This document shows positions 1 to 7,350 of a DNA stretch of 7,852 nucleotides, piece after piece. The notes below the pieces were generated by a model. The model worked only from the letters and a program-made list of their open reading frames with translations. It ran no database searches and was not told the origin of the DNA. The DNA is from Succinivibrio sp. GTDB taxonomy: Bacteria; Pseudomonadota; Gammaproteobacteria; Enterobacterales; Succinivibrionaceae. The stretch spans positions 1 to 7,852 of the forward strand of contig JAGDBH010000216.1 of assembly GCA_017959135.1 (NCBI GenBank), in the 5' to 3' direction. A program made the translations under genes and the position numbers. Each line of letters begins with the position of its first letter. The stretch's first letter is position 1.

Positions 1-380
1 ACAATCCATCTTGGTAGTAGTTCGGTTGAATTCTTGTTCATGAATACACGAACAGCTGCTGGCATCAGAGCGAACCAGGTAATTGCATGATATAACTGAG
101 ATACTAATACAACTACGTTTAAGGCAATAATAATTGGATTGCCTAAGAAGCTCTGTAAGTACCATGCATATGGAGCAATTCCTGATAATGTTGGAATTGG
201 ACCAATATCGCATAGAGCTAACATAAAGATACCGAAAACAATCTCTAGAACAGCAAATAAAGCTAAGACTGCAGTACCTTCACGAATCATGTATTTTGTG
301 TAGAATGAATTTTCTAACCACCAGGTCATTTTCTTGACTGGAGGATTATATGGTTTGCGGAATGACTTAACTTCGCTCAT
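1..380 (-). CDS. frdC: Fumarate reductase membrane anchor subunit C (partial, 3' end beyond window)
   Basis: FrdC is one of two small inner-membrane subunits that anchor the FrdAB catalytic dimer and form the menaquinol site of quinol:fumarate reductase. I translated this frame by hand; 126 complete codons are visible and the gene runs off the left edge (E. coli FrdC is about 130 residues). The N-terminus carries FRKPY and a tryptophan pair at 20-21, then R33-E34-G-T-A-V, matching the REGTAV segment whose Arg and Glu contribute to the quinol site in E. coli. Two hydrophobic helices are visible (about 31-57 and 82-108); the second includes H98 and W102 in LYHAITWF, aligning with LLHTKTWF of E. 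coli. The loop between the helices is about 11 residues longer than in E. coli from memory. The start is ATG, preceded by GGAG (388-391) seven bases away, one base after the frdB stop. frdD should follow outside the window. Confidence 0.93.
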   Translation of the reverse strand, partial: MSEVKSFRKPYNPPVKKMTWWLENSFYTKYMIREGTAVLALFAVLEIVFGIFMLALCDIGPIPTLSGIAPYAWYLQSFLGNPIIIALNVVVLVSQLYHAITWFALMPAAVRVFMNKNSTELLPRWI

Positions 381-381
381 T

Positions 382-1134
382 TTAATGCTCCGGTTTGATC
401 ATGTTAAATACGTAATCAGTTGCACTCATCTTCTTGCCTAACTGAATTGCTGAAGATGGATCAACATGCTTAGGACAAACTTCTGAGCAGTAACCAACGA
501 ATGTACAGCTCCATGCACCTTCCTCAGAATTTAGGAATGGAGCACGTAACTTAGCACCAGCGTCTCTGTTATCAGTATTGTAACGATATAGAAGTGTTAA
601 TGCTGCAGGACCGATAAACTTAGGATTTAGCTTATACTGAGGGCAAGCTGCATAACAACAACCGCAGTTAATACACTGAGCGAACTGTAAGTAAGCTTCC
701 ATCTGCATAGGAGTCTGCTTGAAGTTCTTGTTCAGAGGCATATTTGCATTCTTAGCATCAGGAATGATGTAAGGCTTGATACGCTCGATCTTCTCGATTA
801 GGTCTGACAGATCAACAACAAGATCTCTTTCGATTGGGAAGTTTGCAAGTGGCTCAATCTTCATGTCCTTGCCTTCATAATCACGAAGGAAGGTCTTACA
901 TGCAAGGTGAGGAACACCATTAACCATCATACCGCATGAACCGCAAACAGCCATACGACATGACCAACGGAATGATAAACTTGGTTCAAAGTTATCTTTG
1001 ATGTAGAAAAGAGCTTCTAGAACTGATGTATCCTTGTGGTAAGGAACGTCAAAAGTCTGCTCCCAAGGCTCTTTATCCTGTTCTGGACGGTAACGTAGAA
1101 CAGTTACTTTCATAGTCTTCTGAGTAGCTTCCAT
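382..1134 (-). CDS. frdB: Fumarate reductase iron-sulfur subunit
   Basis: FrdB passes electrons from membrane menaquinol to the flavin of FrdA through three iron-sulfur clusters. The 250-residue product is slightly longer than E. coli FrdB (244). An N-terminal ferredoxin-like domain holds the [2Fe-2S] ligands C59, C64, C67 and C79 in the [16 protein letters not shown] region. The C-terminal domain has C154, C157, C160 and C220 for [4Fe-4S], and C164, C210 and C216 for [3Fe-4S]. All ligands expected from the E. coli enzyme are present. K234 or K235 after AIQLG corresponds to the lysine near the quinol site. One extra cysteine, C159, sits inside the CINCGCC motif where E. coli has leucine. The ATG overlaps the frdA stop by one base (TAATG) and is served by a full AGGAGG inside the frdA 3' end, so translational coupling is likely. 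A later start at M8 is possible but has no comparable binding site. Confidence 0.97.
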   Translation of the reverse strand: MEATQKTMKVTVLRYRPEQDKEPWEQTFDVPYHKDTSVLEALFYIKDNFEPSLSFRWSCRMAVCGSCGMMVNGVPHLACKTFLRDYEGKDMKIEPLANFPIERDLVVDLSDLIEKIERIKPYIIPDAKNANMPLNKNFKQTPMQMEAYLQFAQCINCGCCYAACPQYKLNPKFIGPAALTLLYRYNTDNRDAGAKLRAPFLNSEEGAWSCTFVGYCSEVCPKHVDPSSAIQLGKKMSATDYVFNMIKPEH

Positions 1135-2948
1135 TATTTAGCCTCCTGTGCTGCTTTTCTAGCTTTTTCTGCTGCTTCTGCCTCTGCACCATATACACGC
1201 TTAGCAGGCTGGAAGGTTGTAATCTTAACGCCGCTGTAATCAATGCGTGGCTCATCAGCACCGTCAGTTGACTTAAATGCTAATGAATGCTTTAAGAAGT
1301 TTACATCATCACGCTGCTTGTATGCTCCGTCTGGACCATCTAAGCGCTGATGTGAACCACGTGATTCCTTACGGTTAATTGCAGAATGAACCATACACTG
1401 AGCAACATCTAGGGTATAGCCTAACTCAATTAAATTCATCCACTCGGTGTTGAATACACGACCGCGATCGGTTAAGCCAACGTTAACGATACGCTTCTGT
1501 AGATTCTTCAGAACGTCAATAGTCTTCTGCATTGATTCTTCTTCACGATAGATACCAACGCCGTCTTCCATTGACTGACCCATCTCGTGACGGATCTTAG
1601 ACATTGACTCAGTGCCCTTAACGTCGAACAGACTTAATGCTCTCTTTTCAGCAGCCTCTGCCTGACGGGTTAGCTCTGCAGAATCGAAGTCCTTAACGTT
1701 ATGAGCTCTTTCAACCATTGCGTCACCACCGATCTTACCGAATACGATGGTTTCAACAAGTGAATTTGAACCTAGACGGTTTGCACCGTGGATACCTACT
1801 GATGCACACTCACCACCAGCATATAGACCTGGCATACGAGTTGCGGTGTTACCGTCAGTCTCAATACCACCCATGGTGTAGTGAACAACTGGACGTACTG
1901 GAACTGGAGCCTTAACAGGGTCAACACCTGAGTAGGTCATTGCAAGTTCACAGATCAGAGGTAAACGCTCGTGTAAGTATTTCTCACCTAAGTGAGTTAA
2001 GTCTAGATGAACAGCCTCACCTAATGGATACTTGATGGTACGGCCTTTCTTTGACTCGTTCCAGAATGCCTGTGATAGACGATCACGTGGGCCTAATTCC
2101 ATGTACTTGTTCTGAGGTTTGCCAACAGGAGTCTCAGGGCCTAGACCGTAATCCTGAAGATAACGGTATCCATCCTTATTATATAGAACACCACCTTCAC
2201 CACGGCAGCCTTCGGTCATTAACAGACCACAGCCTAGAAGACCTGTTGGGTGATACTGAACGAATTCCATATCACGTAGAGGTACGCCATGACGATATGC
2301 TAGAGCCATACCATCACCAGTTACGATACCGCCGTGTGTATTGAATAGGTAGCAACGACCTGCACCACCAGTTGCCAGGAATACTGCCTTGGCATTGATC
2401 TGACGGAATACACCATTTTGTAGGTCATAGCAAACTACACCGCGGCACTCACCGTCTTCCTCAAGAAGATCTAAAACGAAGTGCTCATCAAAGCGGTGAA
2501 TTGAAGGGAACTGTACAGAAGTCTGGTACAGTGTGTGTAACATGTGGAAGCCTGATTTATCTGCAGCGAACCAGGTACGTGGAACTTTCATACCACCGAA
2601 ACGGCGAACGTTTACGTCACCATCTGGCTTACGGCTCCAAGGACAGCCCCAGTGTTCTAGCTGGTATAACTCCTGAGGAGCCTGGCGAACGAACTTCTCT
2701 ACAACGTCCTGTTCACATAACCAGTCACCACCAGCAACTGTATCTTCGAAGTGTTTCTGATAAGAATCGTCGTCACGAACTACACCAGCAGCACCACCCT
2801 CAGCGGCAACAGTGTGTGAACGCATTGGGTAAACTTTGGAAATGAGTGCAACTTTTAGTTTTGGATCTGCCTGAGCAACAGCAATAGCTGCACGAAGACC
2901 AGTACCACCAGCACCCACGATCGCAACATCGGCTTGATATTTTTCCAC
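1134..2948 (-). CDS. frdA: Fumarate reductase flavoprotein subunit
   Basis: FrdA is the catalytic subunit reducing fumarate to succinate at a covalently bound FAD on the cytoplasmic side of the inner membrane, the last step of fumarate respiration. The 604 residues match the family length (E. coli 602). The FAD-binding GAGGTG lies at 12-17, and H45 in SHTVAAEGG is the expected covalent FAD attachment site. Active-site positions known from E. coli are kept: H233 (QYHPTG), E246 ([10 protein letters not shown]), R288 (GPRD, proton shuttle), H356 (HYTMGG) and R391 ([10 protein letters not shown]). The very close match to E. coli FrdA, the [15 protein letters not shown] start and the frdC neighbour favour fumarate reductase over succinate dehydrogenase SdhA. 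The start codon is GTG (2946-2948), with AGGAG six bases upstream; no in-frame ATG fits better. The lysine- and alanine-rich C-terminal tail also encodes the frdB ribosome-binding site. It is the first gene of frdABC(D). Confidence 0.97.
   Translation of the reverse strand: MEKYQADVAIVGAGGTGLRAAIAVAQADPKLKVALISKVYPMRSHTVAAEGGAAGVVRDDDSYQKHFEDTVAGGDWLCEQDVVEKFVRQAPQELYQLEHWGCPWSRKPDGDVNVRRFGGMKVPRTWFAADKSGFHMLHTLYQTSVQFPSIHRFDEHFVLDLLEEDGECRGVVCYDLQNGVFRQINAKAVFLATGGAGRCYLFNTHGGIVTGDGMALAYRHGVPLRDMEFVQYHPTGLLGCGLLMTEGCRGEGGVLYNKDGYRYLQDYGLGPETPVGKPQNKYMELGPRDRLSQAFWNESKKGRTIKYPLGEAVHLDLTHLGEKYLHERLPLICELAMTYSGVDPVKAPVPVRPVVHYTMGGIETDGNTATRMPGLYAGGECASVGIHGANRLGSNSLVETIVFGKIGGDAMVERAHNVKDFDSAELTRQAEAAEKRALSLFDVKGTESMSKIRHEMGQSMEDGVGIYREEESMQKTIDVLKNLQKRIVNVGLTDRGRVFNTEWMNLIELGYTLDVAQCMVHSAINRKESRGSHQRLDGPDGAYKQRDDVNFLKHSLAFKSTDGADEPRIDYSGVKITTFQPAKRVYGAEAEAAEKARKAAQEAK
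1142..1147 (-). promoter_or_regulatory. frdB ribosome-binding site inside the frdA 3' end
   Basis: A full AGGAGG lies seven bases before the frdB ATG, within the last codons of frdA (Gln-Glu-Ala-Lys-stop). Together with the TAATG stop/start overlap this points to coupled translation of the two subunits in equal amounts. The site is seen directly; the coupling is inferred. Confidence 0.8.
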
Positions 2949-3026
2949 GTGAATCTCCTAAATACCTATTGGTTAATCTGTCTGAAGTGACATTTACCAA
3001 GGTTAGCAAGCAAAAAAAACAGCATG

Positions 3027-3056
3027 ATTATAACTGTAAATTAAAGTTTATTTTAA
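3027..3056 (-). promoter_or_regulatory. Probable promoter of the frdABC(D) operon
   Basis: On the minus strand a perfect TATAAT (-10, 3032 to 3027) lies about 80 bases before the frdA GTG. The best -35 is only TTAAAA (3056 to 3051) at an 18-base spacing, so the promoter may depend on an activator, as expected for an anaerobic respiration operon. I looked for an FNR site (TTGAT-N4-ATCAA) at the usual distance and saw none. The predicted leader is about 70 bases and begins with a run of eight Ts; an imperfect inverted repeat (TTGGT near 2969, ACCAA near 2997) lies in it. Start site and regulator are not determined. Confidence 0.5.
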
Positions 3057-3096
3057 TTTAAAATGTCTGTTTTTGTTAACATCTTGAAATATAAAA

Positions 3097-3114
3097 TAAA
3101 AAATAATCTACAAT
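3097..3114 (+). repeat. 18-base near-copy of the tRNA-Gly promoter spacer and -10
   Basis: TAAAAAATAATCTACAAT here matches 4231-4248 (TAAAAAATAATCTATAAT) at 17 of 18 positions. At the second site the block is most of the spacer plus the -10 of the tRNA-Gly promoter. Here TACAAT could act as a -10 with TTGAAA (3084-3089) as a -35, but the spacing would be 19. AT-richness raises the chance of coincidence. Confidence 0.3.
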
Positions 3115-3115
3115 A

Positions 3116-3131
3116 TTAGACAAATGTCTAA
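3116..3131. promoter_or_regulatory. 16-bp palindrome upstream of frdA, possible operator
   Basis: TTAGACAAATGTCTAA is a perfect inverted repeat with 7-base arms and a 2-base centre, in the psd-frdA spacer and about 85 bases upstream of the proposed frdA -10. Its length and symmetry suit a dimeric regulator. I could not match it to FNR, CRP, ArcA or NarL consensus sites. A minor terminator role for psd is unlikely because no T-run follows directly. Confidence 0.4.
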
Positions 3132-3144
3132 ATTCTACGATATA

Positions 3145-3156
3145 TCACAATTGTGA
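3145..3156. promoter_or_regulatory. 12-bp palindrome TCACAATTGTGA, possible operator
   Basis: TCACAATTGTGA is self-complementary with no spacer. The half-sites TCACA and TGTGA occur in the order opposite to a CRP site (TGTGA-N6-TCACA), so a normal CRP site is not supported. It lies 13 bases from the neighbouring 16-bp palindrome. Confidence 0.3.
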
Positions 3157-3168
3157 AACATTTATGGG

Positions 3169-3191
3169 CAATGATTGTTAAACAATCATTG
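3169..3191. repeat. Perfect 11-bp inverted repeat across the psd stop codon
   Basis: The arms CAATGATTGTT (3169-3179) and AACAATCATTG (3181-3191) are perfectly complementary around one central base. In psd mRNA this folds as a 9-bp stem (CAAUGAUUG/CAAUCAUUG) with a UUUAA loop that contains the UAA stop codon. There is no following T-run, so it is not a standard terminator. It could stabilise the mRNA 3' end or serve as a protein site; neither can be decided here. Confidence 0.6.
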
Positions 3192-4020
3192 AACGTCCCA
3201 TTTTTACAGGAAGATTCTCCTGTAAATCCTTTGCTACTTCTCCACCATTCTCTGGCCAGAGAGTAATAACTGTACTTCCATATTTGAAGTATCCGATTTC
3301 ATCACCCTTTGCATAGCGGATATCTTCATTTTCATATGTCTTGATTTCTAATCCAACCTTTCGGTCAACGGTTCCTGACCATGAGGTGTGAATAGAACCA
3401 ACGAGCGCTGCTCCGACCATCACTACACATAATGTACCGATTGAGGTTTCAAAGAAACAGACCAGTCTTTCATTAACAGTATAAAGGTCAGGCATATTAG
3501 AAATATTGTTCTTTCCTACAGGAAAAAGCTTGCCTGGAACATGGATGGTCTTGATTAGCTTGCCATCAATTGGCATATGGATTCTATGGTAGTTTGCTGG
3601 TGACAGGTATATGCATGCAAATCTACCGTTTTCAAAACATTTTGAATCCTGCTCATCTCCACCAACAAGTGCCTTTAAAGAATAATCCAGTCCTTTAGCC
3701 TGTATCAGTCTTCCTGCATCAATTGTTCCTGCATGTCCTATTGTTCCATCTGTAGGACAGACTGCAACACAGTCGTTATCAATAGGTCTTAATTCTGGCT
3801 TTAGCTTTCTAATAAAAAAATCGTTAAATGTTTTGTATGAGGTAATGTCAGAATTAGCTACCTCATCCAAATTAATGTTGAATGTCTTAATAAAGTTTTT
3901 TATTAAAAACTGTGTAAACTTTCCCATTGGAACATCGGTTAACTTAGCTGAAAGCGATGTTAATGTAGTAAATGGGGTAAGTGTCTCAACTGTTTTTAGT
4001 AAAAAAGACGTAAAAGTCAT
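3178..4020 (-). CDS. psd: Phosphatidylserine decarboxylase proenzyme
   Basis: Psd converts phosphatidylserine to phosphatidylethanolamine at the inner membrane, the last step of synthesis of the main phospholipid in most gammaproteobacteria. The proenzyme cuts itself at a Gly-Ser bond and the new N-terminal Ser becomes the pyruvoyl prosthetic group. The 280-residue product has the expected D91 (CPTDGTIG), H145 and H148 (SPANYHRIHMP) and S249 (GST), which align with the Asp-His-Ser triad and cleavage site of E. coli Psd. The self-cleavage motif reads YGST rather than the usual LGST. The beta chain would be about 248 residues and the alpha chain about 32. It lacks the long acidic C-terminal extension of E. 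coli Psd (322 residues). The ATG has AGAGGA (4026-4031) six bases upstream. In E. coli psd is cotranscribed with mscM and near rsgA; neither is here. Confidence 0.95.
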   Translation of the reverse strand: MTFTSFLLKTVETLTPFTTLTSLSAKLTDVPMGKFTQFLIKNFIKTFNINLDEVANSDITSYKTFNDFFIRKLKPELRPIDNDCVAVCPTDGTIGHAGTIDAGRLIQAKGLDYSLKALVGGDEQDSKCFENGRFACIYLSPANYHRIHMPIDGKLIKTIHVPGKLFPVGKNNISNMPDLYTVNERLVCFFETSIGTLCVVMVGAALVGSIHTSWSGTVDRKVGLEIKTYENEDIRYAKGDEIGYFKYGSTVITLWPENGGEVAKDLQENLPVKMGRSMIV

Positions 4021-4025
4021 ATTTT

Positions 4026-4050
4026 TCCTCTTTAAATCTGCAGGGCAGAT
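4026..4050 (-). promoter_or_regulatory. psd ribosome-binding site with adjacent leader hairpin
   Basis: On the minus strand a perfect 6-bp hairpin, ATCTGC-CCT-GCAGAT (4050 to 4036), ends four bases before the AGAGGA Shine-Dalgarno (4031 to 4026). The hairpin is flanked by near-repeats TTTAAGAG and TTTAAAGAGG. The stem is short and does not cover the binding site itself, but its position could affect ribosome access. The structure is seen; a regulatory role is speculative. Confidence 0.4.
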
Positions 4051-4086
4051 CTCTTAAATTCTAGTAGATATTTGAGTAAACGTTAG

Positions 4087-4092
4087 ATTCTA
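4087..4092 (-). promoter_or_regulatory. Probable psd promoter -10 (extended type)
   Basis: The minus strand reads TTTGGTAGAAT, giving a -10 of TAGAAT (4092 to 4087) with a TG one base upstream, the extended -10 pattern. No good -35 is present at 16-18 bases. The predicted transcript starts near 4080, leaving a leader of about 60 bases with the hairpin described at 4036-4050. Confidence 0.45.
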
Positions 4093-4220
4093 CCAAAAAA
4101 ACAAAAGTACAAAGATAAAGTTTTTAATTAAATTGGGGGAAAGTTCAAATTTCTGGATGGAGATGAAGGTTCTTTTTATCTTTTACTAAAAAAGTAATTT
4201 AAAAAAAACTAAAAAAAATG

Positions 4221-4248
4221 TTGACATAAGTAAAAAATAATCTATAAT
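4221..4248 (+). promoter_or_regulatory. Promoter of tRNA-Gly
   Basis: Consensus -35 TTGACA (4221-4226) and -10 TATAAT (4243-4248) are separated by 16 bases. A-tracts upstream (4198-4219) resemble an UP element, and the GGCCC just after the -10 is a GC-rich discriminator typical of growth-rate-controlled stable-RNA promoters. The start would be about 7 bases before the mature tRNA. Confidence 0.85.
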
Positions 4249-4262
4249 GGCCCACATCGGAT

Positions 4263-4338
4263 GCGGGAATAGCTCAGTTGGTAGAGCATAACCTTGCCAT
4301 GGTTAGGGTCGCGAGTTCGAACCTCGTTTCCCGCTCCA
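4263..4338 (+). tRNA. tRNA-Gly (anticodon GCC)
   Basis: The 76-base gene folds as a cloverleaf. The acceptor stem GCGGGAA (4263-4269) pairs with TTCCCGC (4328-4334). The D-arm is GCTC-AGTTGGTAGA-GC, the anticodon stem is TAACC/GGTTA around the loop TTGCCAT with anticodon GCC at 4296-4298, and the T-loop is TTCGAAC. T4335 is the discriminator, and CCA (4336-4338) is encoded. It decodes GGC and GGU. The sequence is close to E. coli tRNA-Gly3 (glyV/X/Y), where three tandem copies lie just past psd-rsgA-orn; only one copy is present here. Confidence 0.97.
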
Positions 4339-4348
4339 AACTAAAGAG

Positions 4349-4375
4349 GATTTGCGATAGCAAATCTTTTTTTTT
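4349..4375 (+). terminator. Intrinsic terminator of tRNA-Gly
   Basis: A hairpin GATTTGC-GATA-GCAAATC is followed by nine Ts (4367-4375), 10 bases after the tRNA CCA end. The upstream A/G-rich bases (4343-4348) can extend the stem by pairing with the T-run. It ends a single-gene tRNA transcript before secA. Confidence 0.9.
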
Positions 4376-4644
4376 CTATACTCCCATTTTCAATTCATCT
4401 GATTATCTTTTCTAAGTTAAAGTCACATCAATCTGTTTGTGTATAAAATATATTATTCAATTTTGAATATCCATTGCGCGGAAGTACACAAAATTACAAT
4501 TTTGTTATTTTTTTGCAATATTTTGAATGTAGAATCAGATTTTCTATGACTTTCGTGCAGAGTTTCAATAAGGTATAATCACAGTTATTTAAGAAACTAG
4601 TTTTTATTTAATACGTAAATTGATCAATTAATAAGATATAAAAA
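4376..4644 (+). other. Gene-free AT-rich secA upstream region
   Basis: No plausible gene is present here; the longest plus-strand frame with an ATG near secA is a 10-codon one (4546-4578) that overlaps the promoter. There is no SecM-like arrest peptide. Visible structures are a palindrome TATTCAATTTTGAATA (4454-4469), an AT-only-loop hairpin ACAAAAT-TACA-ATTTTGT (4488-4505) followed by a T-rich run (4506-4514) that could be a weak backup terminator, and AATTGATCAATT (4618-4629) in the expected secA leader. Confidence 0.5.
4574..4579 (+). promoter_or_regulatory. Probable secA promoter -10
   Basis: TATAAT lies 66 bases before the secA ATG, giving a leader of roughly 60 bases. The region 16-18 bases upstream (around TTCGTG) is a poor -35, so strength or regulation is uncertain. 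No other -10 nearby looks as good. Confidence 0.5.
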
Positions 4645-7320
4645 ATGTTTGTCACTTCTATTGTTACCAAGATTATTGGTAGTTCAAATCAAAGAACAGT
4701 TAAAAAGCTATCTAAGATAGTTAAGGCAATCAATGCCCTTGAGCCTCAGTTTGCAGACGTTAAGGACGAGGAATTTAAAGAATATACCGCTAAGTTCAAA
4801 TCCAGAATCGAAAACGGAGAATCATACGAGGCTCTGTTACCTGAAGTTTTCGCTTGTGCAAGAGAAGCAGCAAAGAGATCTCTGGGGTTAAGACCATTTG
4901 ATGTTCAGCTTATGGGTGGCATTGTTTTAAATGCAAATCGTATTGCTGAAATGAAAACAGGTGAAGGTAAGACTCTTACTGCTCTTTTACCTTGTTATTT
5001 GAATGCATTATCAGGAAACGGCGTTCACGTTGTTACTGTTAATGATTATCTGGCAAAGCGTGATAGTGACTGGTCAAGACCATTCTATACTCTGTTGGGT
5101 ATGACTGTCGGTGTTAATGTTCCAGGTATGTCTCCTGAAGAAAAAAGAGCTGCTTATGCCTGTGATGTAACATATGGAACCAACAATGAGTTTGGTTTTG
5201 ATTATCTCCGTGACAATATGGCTTACTCCAACGAGCAGAAAGTTCAGAGAAAACTGAACTATGCCTTAGTTGACGAGGTTGATTCTGTTCTTATTGATGA
5301 GGCTAGAACTCCTTTAATTATTTCTGGTGCCGCTGAAAATTCTGCTCAGGCCTATATGGCTGTTGACAGACTGATCCCTGGTCTGATTTTCCAGGAAAAA
5401 GAGGATACAGAAACTTACACCGGAGATGGTGACTATACCCTTGACCTTAAGAGCAAACAGGCTTTCCTGACAGAGCGTGGTCAGATTAAGATTGAAGAGC
5501 GACTGATTGAAGCAGGTCTTCTTCCTAAGGGTGATAAGTTATTCAGCTCAGAACATATTTCATTACTTCATCACGTAATGGCCGCCTTAAAGGCTCATAC
5601 CTTATTTAAAAAGGATGTTGATTACGTTGTAGAGAATGGTGAAGTATTAATTATTGATGAACATACCGGAAGAAAGATGGAAGGCCGTCGCTGGTCAGAT
5701 GGACTTCATCAGGCTGTAGAGGCTAAGGAGAAGGTTGAAGTTCATGCTGAAAATCAGACTCTGGCTTCTATTACTTTCCAGAACTACTTCCGTATGTACA
5801 AGAAACTAGCCGGTATGACTGGTACTGCTGATACAGAGGCATACGAATTCCAGCAGATTTACGGTCTGCAGACTATTGTTCTTCCAACTAATCGTCCAAT
5901 GATCCGTAAGGATATGGCTGATCTGATTTATTTAACCGAAGATCAGAAATATGCTGCTATTGTTGAAGATATTAAGAAAACAGTTGAAGCAGGTCGACCA
6001 GTTCTTGTTGGTACTATTTCAATTGAAAATTCAGAAAAATTATCAAGACTTCTAACAAAACTTGGAATTAAGCATCAGGTTCTGAATGCCAAGTTCCACG
6101 AGATGGAAGCTCATATTGTTGCTCAGGCAGGTCGTCCTGGTACAGTTACCATTGCTACCAACATGGCAGGCCGTGGTACAGATATTATCCTTGGTGGTAA
6201 TTTACAGTCTGACATTCTTGCATTAGGTGAAAATCCAACAGCAGAACAGATTGAACAGGTTAAGAAAGATTGGCAGGAAAGACATGATGCTGTCCTAAAG
6301 GCAGGTGGTCTACATATTATTGGTTCAGAGAGACACGAATCAAGACGTATTGATAATCAGCTGAGAGGACGTGCCGGACGTCAGGGTGACCCAGGCTCAT
6401 CAAGATTCTACCTGTCCATGGATGATAATCTGATGAAGCTTTTCGGCTCTGAAAAATTAAAGTCATTCATGCAGAGAATGGGTATGAATGATGGTCAGCC
6501 TCTTGAGCATAAGTTCATTACCAGAGCAATTGAGTCTGCTCAGAGAAAGGTTGAGACCAGAAACTTTGATATTCGTAAGAGTCTTCTTGAGTATGATGAT
6601 GTTGCCAATGAACAGCGTAAAGTTATTTATGAAGAGAGAAATGCCGTATTAGATGGCGAGGATATCTCCGAGACTATTCATAATATCTTTGAGGATGTTA
6701 TTGACAGTGTTATTTCAAAATATATCGAGCCAAATTCTCTTCTTGAAAACTGGGATATTGAAGGTCTGAAGAAAGAGTTACAGGGGGCTTACCTGATTGA
6801 TGCTCCTGTAGATACCTGGATCAAGGAAGACGATAAGCTGGTTGAGGCGGATATCCGTAAAAAGATTATCGATATAGCTCATGCTCAGTATGCTGCTAAA
6901 TGTGAACTAATTGGTCCAGATAATCAGCATCAGCTTGAACGTCAGATTATGCTTCAGTGTATCGATACATTATGGAAAGAACATCTTTCTGCAATGGATT
7001 ATATGCGTCAGGGTATCGGCCTTCAGGGCTATGCTCAGAAGAATCCTAAGTATGAATACAAGATTCAGTCATTCAATCTGTTTACCAAGATGCTTGATAA
7101 TCTGAAGCTTCAGGTTGTTTCCTTCTTATGCAGAGTTCAGGTTCGTCTAAAGACTCCTGAGGAAGCGGAAGCTGAGAGAGCTCAGATTGAGGCTGCAAGA
7201 GAAGAGCAGAGAATGAGGGAAGAAGCTAAACAGTATGCAAACATGCATATTGGTAGAAATGATCCTTGTCCTTGCGGCTCTGGTAAGAAATATAAAGCAT
7301 GTCATGGTAGATTTGTTTAA
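4645..7320 (+). CDS. secA: Preprotein translocase ATPase SecA
   Basis: SecA is the motor that feeds unfolded preproteins through SecYEG using ATP, at the cytoplasmic face of the inner membrane. The 891 residues (E. coli 901) align along the full length. Visible motifs are FDVQL around 85-88, Walker A MKTGEGKT (103-110, K109), Walker [16 protein letters not shown] (D210-E211), the preprotein crosslinking and NBD2 regions with MAGRGTD (507-513, R510) and [11 protein letters not shown] (572-582), and [15 protein letters not shown] in the helical scaffold. The C-terminal zinc/SecB-binding tail has C875, C877, C886 and H887 ([13 protein letters not shown]), so SecB targeting is likely. The linker before it is shorter than in E. 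coli. The ATG start fits the E. coli N-terminus; its upstream bases give only a weak TAAG (4632-4635) as Shine-Dalgarno in an AU-rich leader. Unlike E. coli there is no secM before it. Confidence 0.98.
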   Translation: MFVTSIVTKIIGSSNQRTVKKLSKIVKAINALEPQFADVKDEEFKEYTAKFKSRIENGESYEALLPEVFACAREAAKRSLGLRPFDVQLMGGIVLNANRIAEMKTGEGKTLTALLPCYLNALSGNGVHVVTVNDYLAKRDSDWSRPFYTLLGMTVGVNVPGMSPEEKRAAYACDVTYGTNNEFGFDYLRDNMAYSNEQKVQRKLNYALVDEVDSVLIDEARTPLIISGAAENSAQAYMAVDRLIPGLIFQEKEDTETYTGDGDYTLDLKSKQAFLTERGQIKIEERLIEAGLLPKGDKLFSSEHISLLHHVMAALKAHTLFKKDVDYVVENGEVLIIDEHTGRKMEGRRWSDGLHQAVEAKEKVEVHAENQTLASITFQNYFRMYKKLAGMTGTADTEAYEFQQIYGLQTIVLPTNRPMIRKDMADLIYLTEDQKYAAIVEDIKKTVEAGRPVLVGTISIENSEKLSRLLTKLGIKHQVLNAKFHEMEAHIVAQAGRPGTVTIATNMAGRGTDIILGGNLQSDILALGENPTAEQIEQVKKDWQERHDAVLKAGGLHIIGSERHESRRIDNQLRGRAGRQGDPGSSRFYLSMDDNLMKLFGSEKLKSFMQRMGMNDGQPLEHKFITRAIESAQRKVETRNFDIRKSLLEYDDVANEQRKVIYEERNAVLDGEDISETIHNIFEDVIDSVISKYIEPNSLLENWDIEGLKKELQGAYLIDAPVDTWIKEDDKLVEADIRKKIIDIAHAQYAAKCELIGPDNQHQLERQIMLQCIDTLWKEHLSAMDYMRQGIGLQGYAQKNPKYEYKIQSFNLFTKMLDNLKLQVVSFLCRVQVRLKTPEEAEAERAQIEAAREEQRMREEAKQYANMHIGRNDPCPCGSGKKYKACHGRFV

Positions 7321-7350
7321 AAATAACAGAATCGCATAAAAAACATATCG

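Noticed and set aside
1718..2845. Several plus-strand open frames of 65-114 codons antisense to frdA
   Set aside because: They lie inside the strongly supported frdA gene, have low-complexity His/Arg/Leu-rich translations and no ribosome-binding sites; they are shadows of frdA codon use.
3145..3156. CRP site upstream of frdA
   Set aside because: The half-sites TCACA and TGTGA are in the reverse order and without the 6-base spacer, so the CRP consensus is not met.
4546..4578. 10-codon leader peptide MTFVQSFNKV before secA as a SecM substitute
   Set aside because: No ribosome-binding site, no arrest-type motif, and it overlaps the likely secA -10, so the transcript would probably not include it.
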